10,269 nucleotides of DNA, from the NCBI GenBank assembly GCA_016875595.1, contig VGPI01000064.1, positions 1 to 10,269 on the forward strand, in the 5' to 3' direction. The stretch is from Candidatus Cloacimonadota bacterium. Its GTDB lineage: Bacteria; Cloacimonadota; Cloacimonadia; Cloacimonadales; Cloacimonadaceae. A program made the position numbers and the translations under genes. The first letter of the stretch is position 1. Each line of letters opens with the position of its first letter. Under the pieces are notes generated by a model. That model was not told the origin of the DNA and did no database searches. It saw only the letters and a list, made by a program, of their open reading frames with translations. Shown here in pieces: positions 7,079 to 10,269 of the stretch.

Positions 7079-7082
7079 GAGG
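7079..7082 (+). promoter_or_regulatory. Ribosome binding site that sets the C25 peptidase start
   Basis: GAGG lies one base before an ATG at 7084 and 7 bases before an ATG at 7090 in the same frame. Only the second has normal Shine-Dalgarno spacing, and it also gives the cleaner signal peptide (MNKLFIVLLL), so 7090 is chosen. Confidence 0.6.
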
Positions 7083-7089
7083 TATGAAC

Positions 7090-10000
7090 ATGAATAAGCT
7101 ATTCATCGTCTTGCTGCTGTGCAGTTTGATTGGTTCCATGGTTGCCATGACCGATATGGTCTCAGCCAATATGAATGCCTTTCGCATAGATTCGAAATCC
7201 GTCAATAAGATGCAGATCAGCTTCCAGATTCCTGATTTCACCATTGGTGAGGAATACGCTGGTGGCAATACCTACCATCGCATCAATATTGATGGAGCCG
7301 GACAACTGCTCGAACCCGGAATGCCGGAATTACCGATCCTGGCAACCACGATAGCCATTCCCTTTACAGGCAGTTATCAGATCCAGGTTCGGAATACCCG
7401 GGTCAAGACATACGCCCAAATAACTCCTTATCCTGTTCAAAATTATTCAGATAGCTACAGCCCCAAGTCCTTGACGGTTAATGACGCTTTTTACAGCGGT
7501 ACCGGTAACTATCCCGGACAGCTGTTGGAAGCGGGTCAGCCAATGATCTTCCGAGACTTCAGGATCATCACCGTGCAGATCAACCCATTTTCCTGGGATG
7601 CTCAAAGTGGTGTCCTTTCGGTCTATGAACAGTTGGATTTTGATATCACTTTCAACGATCATCCCGGCGTAAACGAGATCTATGAGCCATTGACCGGCAT
7701 ATCTTCTGTTTGGGTTAGCATGTATGAAGCCCTGATCCTCAATTTTGATGATTACCGGGATATCATCATCGCCAATTCTCCTCCCAGATTCATTATCATT
7801 CATGGTAACTATAACAATACCATTTTCAATGATCTGGTTAATAATTATGCTTTCTGGAAACGACAGAAGGGAGCCAATGTAACGGTAGTCAGCACGACCA
7901 CGACAGGAACGAGTAATACCCAAATCAAGAACTATCTTCAAACCCAATATAACAGTCCAGCCACCCGTCCAGATTTTATAGTGATTGTCGGCGACACTGG
8001 AGGCAGTTTTCCGGTCCCTTCATGGGGTTCAGGCCAAGCCAGTGGTGATTATCAATACACACATCTGGTAGGTACCGATACTTTAGGTGATTGCTTTATC
8101 GGACGCATCTCGGCGGAGAGCAATGACCAGCTTGGCAATGTATTCAACAAGGTCTACCTCTATGAGAAAACAATCAATGTCGCGCAGGCAAACTGGCTCG
8201 AGAAGATGCTCCTGGTGGGTGACACATCTCCTTCTGGACAATCCACCGTCTATAACAACAAATACATCAAGGAACTTGCCCTTCACTTGAATCCCAATTT
8301 TACTTTTACAGAACTCTATTCCGGAGACCCATCCCCTGCAGCTATGAATCAAGCGATCAGTCAGGGAGTAGGTTTTTTCAATTATCGAGGCTACATTGGT
8401 ATGAGCAGTTGGAGCCCTTCTGATAATCTGGTAAATGGTGCTAAACTTCTTCATGCAGTGATCTTGACCTGCAGCACCGGTAATTTTGCTGATGGATTAG
8501 CCACCACAGAATCGTTCATACGACTTGGATCGACCGCTCAGCCCAAAGGAGCGGTAACGGCAATAGGGATGGCAACTGCATCGACTCACACAGCATATAA
8601 CAACTGCTTGAGTGGAGCCATATTCGCGGGGATATTCTCCTTTAAGATGAGAACGATGGGTGAAGCTCTGCTTTTTAGCAAGCATTACTTCCATCGCATC
8701 TTCGGGATTTCCAATCCCTCGGCTGTTGCAAACAACATTCTCTGGTGTAATCTGATGGGTGACCCGACCATGGAAGTATTCACCGCTATCCCGTTTCAGT
8801 ACCAGATTGATGTCCAATCCACAGTTCACATAGGTACTAGTTTGTTAGATGTCCAAGTGATGAATATGGATGGTACACCGGCACAGGATGCTTGCCTGAC
8901 CATTTCACAGGGCACTACTATCATATCACGTGGTTTCAGCGATCAAAACGGTCAAGTGATCATGGATCTGCCCGTGAATCCACTACCGGGTTCGGCGACC
9001 ATCACAGTCTCCGGACATAACTATAAACCGCTGCAACACACTATTAACTTCGATAACTCCGGTTACCTGATCCCAGGTACGATACTGGTCACCGATGACA
9101 ACAGCGGTAATACATCCGGTAATGGTGACAGCATTGCCAATAGCGGTGAAACAGTTGCCCTCCAGTTTTCCATCCAGAATTCCTTTGCCAATTCAGTGGC
9201 AGGTATCAGCGGTTACCTAACCACTACCAGCCCATATGTCACATTGATCGATTCATTGGTGACGTACCCTCCGATCACAAACGGCCAGGTCGCACACAAT
9301 ATCAACCCGGTACATATGCAAATCGAGCTTAATTGCCCTGATCAGATGATGATCAGGATGCACCTGATCCTGACTGATAATCAAGGCAACGACTATGATA
9401 TTTCCGAGTTTATCCAGATACGTACGGCAAAGATGGGATTTGTTTCCTACCAGATCATCGATACCAACAACTCCGCAATCGACCCGGGTGAAACGATCGA
9501 GATGCTACTCACCGTAAAAAACAATGGTACGGTTGTAGCCAATGACCTCTTTGGCAGGCTGTATTCACTAAATGATCTGATCACAGTTCCCAATCACACC
9601 GCATATTATGGTAATGCCATACCGGCATCAAACACGGTTCCAACAACCAATTTTACTATTTTTGCCAGACCGACCATCCTGCCTGGCATGGTCATCCCCA
9701 TGATGCTAAAGATGTATAACTCAGAAGGCGTTGAGCAATATGTACACTTCAGCCTGAGTATTGGTGTCGTGAATGTTAACAGCCCGCTTGGACCTGATCA
9801 ATATGGCTATGTGATCTATGATGACACCGATACCGCTTTTGAGCAATGCCCAACCTATCAATGGGTTGGTATAGCACCGGCTGAAGGTGGATCCGGCACC
9901 CAATTGACCACTATCAACGACCCATACACCAGCACTGAGGGTGATATGGTCGGAGCTTCATCACTGGCGGTGGTCAATCTTCCTTTTACCTTCCGCTTTT

Positions 10001-10269
10001 ATGGTGAGGATTACAACCAGATCACGGTTTGTTCGAATGGATTTATTGCTTTGGGCGTAACCGAAAACGGTGAGTTTAGAAACTACCGCTTACCGGGTGC
10101 GATGGGACCCAGCCCGATGATCGCTCCATTTTGGGATGACCTGGCAACCGGTACAGGCAGTGGTATCTACTATTATTTCGACCGTCCCAACAGCCGTTTC
10201 ATCGTCGAATGGTATAATATGAAAAGCGGTGCTAATGGCAGCTCGGAAAACACCTTCCAAGTTATCCTG
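7090..10269 (+). CDS. Secreted C25 (gingipain-like) peptidase, 3' end beyond window
   Basis: This is an exported multidomain protein of the caspase-fold cysteine peptidase family C25; 1060 residues are visible and the frame is open at the right edge. Residues 1 to about 20 are a signal peptide (Lys3, hydrophobic core, possible cleavage after SMVA). About 25-215 resembles the C25 propeptide. The catalytic domain spans about 233-563, starting PRFIIIHGN and ending NLMGDPTME. The nucleophile is Cys461 in LTCSTGNF. The position of the gingipain catalytic His in YTGHG is Tyr435 in NYRGYIG. An Ig-like C25 C-terminal module follows (about 568-655), then two repeats with Asn/Asp/Gly-rich openings of CARDB type (about 658-777 and 778-895), each with a GE-(T)-(V/I) core. 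From about 900 begins a beta-rich module with LPFTFRFYG, VCSNGFIALG and APFWDDL. A sorting tail of the type IX kind would be expected past the edge but is not seen. The only cysteines are few and scattered. Whether it is proteolytically active is uncertain because of Tyr435. Confidence 0.92.
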   Translation, partial: MNKLFIVLLLCSLIGSMVAMTDMVSANMNAFRIDSKSVNKMQISFQIPDFTIGEEYAGGNTYHRINIDGAGQLLEPGMPELPILATTIAIPFTGSYQIQVRNTRVKTYAQITPYPVQNYSDSYSPKSLTVNDAFYSGTGNYPGQLLEAGQPMIFRDFRIITVQINPFSWDAQSGVLSVYEQLDFDITFNDHPGVNEIYEPLTGISSVWVSMYEALILNFDDYRDIIIANSPPRFIIIHGNYNNTIFNDLVNNYAFWKRQKGANVTVVSTTTTGTSNTQIKNYLQTQYNSPATRPDFIVIVGDTGGSFPVPSWGSGQASGDYQYTHLVGTDTLGDCFIGRISAESNDQLGNVFNKVYLYEKTINVAQANWLEKMLLVGDTSPSGQSTVYNNKYIKELALHLNPNFTFTELYSGDPSPAAMNQAISQGVGFFNYRGYIGMSSWSPSDNLVNGAKLLHAVILTCSTGNFADGLATTESFIRLGSTAQPKGAVTAIGMATASTHTAYNNCLSGAIFAGIFSFKMRTMGEALLFSKHYFHRIFGISNPSAVANNILWCNLMGDPTMEVFTAIPFQYQIDVQSTVHIGTSLLDVQVMNMDGTPAQDACLTISQGTTIISRGFSDQNGQVIMDLPVNPLPGSATITVSGHNYKPLQHTINFDNSGYLIPGTILVTDDNSGNTSGNGDSIANSGETVALQFSIQNSFANSVAGISGYLTTTSPYVTLIDSLVTYPPITNGQVAHNINPVHMQIELNCPDQMMIRMHLILTDNQGNDYDISEFIQIRTAKMGFVSYQIIDTNNSAIDPGETIEMLLTVKNNGTVVANDLFGRLYSLNDLITVPNHTAYYGNAIPASNTVPTTNFTIFARPTILPGMVIPMMLKMYNSEGVEQYVHFSLSIGVVNVNSPLGPDQYGYVIYDDTDTAFEQCPTYQWVGIAPAEGGSGTQLTTINDPYTSTEGDMVGASSLAVVNLPFTFRFYGEDYNQITVCSNGFIALGVTENGEFRNYRLPGAMGPSPMIAPFWDDLATGTGSGIYYYFDRPNSRFIVEWYNMKSGANGSSENTFQVIL

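Noticed and set aside
8083..8829. Frames on the - strand inside the C25 peptidase gene
   Set aside because: The + strand frame is continuous from 7090 to the window edge with clear C25 features; the opposite frames show no independent features.

Overview
The window carries six genes, all on the + strand, with moderate GC content and Shine-Dalgarno-like sites before most of them. The last gene is an exported C25 (gingipain-like) peptidase. It has long beta-rich repeat modules and a C-terminal module built around 'PFWDDL' and 'VCSNGFIALG'. Together with the glutamine synthetase and hybrid kinase types, this suggests an uncultured anaerobe of the Cloacimonadota or a related lineage of the Fibrobacteres-Chlorobi-Bacteroidetes sphere. 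That placement is inferred from protein style, not from a marker-gene comparison.

Layout. Positions 1-1038 hold the 3'-terminal part of an N-acetylmuramoyl-L-alanine amidase (Amidase_3) whose reading frame is open at the left edge. After 16 bases comes a soluble hybrid histidine kinase at 1055-3277 (two GAF-like regions, HisKA, HATPase_c, receiver). A 334-base gap at 3278-3611 holds the most unusual non-coding structure in the window: a 38-base near-perfect palindrome embedded in CTCGAG units with an 11-base period, followed by further short repeats. Next is a tightly packed trio: tyrosyl-tRNA synthetase (3612-4817), a small M50 site-2-protease-like membrane metalloprotease starting inside the tyrS stop codon (4817-5458), and a type I glutamine synthetase (5493-6914). 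A 10-bp-stem hairpin at 6922-6945 closes this group. The C25 peptidase starts at 7090 and runs off the right edge with 1060 codons visible.

Functional reading. The amidase and kinase pair cell-wall hydrolysis with cytosolic signalling, but nothing in the sequence proves that they act together. The tyrS-M50-glnA group looks like a housekeeping operon held together by overlap and short spacing. The C25 protein is predicted to be exported and probably surface-bound or secreted.

No clear new multi-gene system is visible. The points most worth following are (i) Tyr in place of the expected catalytic His in the C25 peptidase while the Cys is kept, (ii) Phe in place of the adenylylated Tyr in the glutamine synthetase, and (iii) the phased palindrome between the kinase and tyrS.
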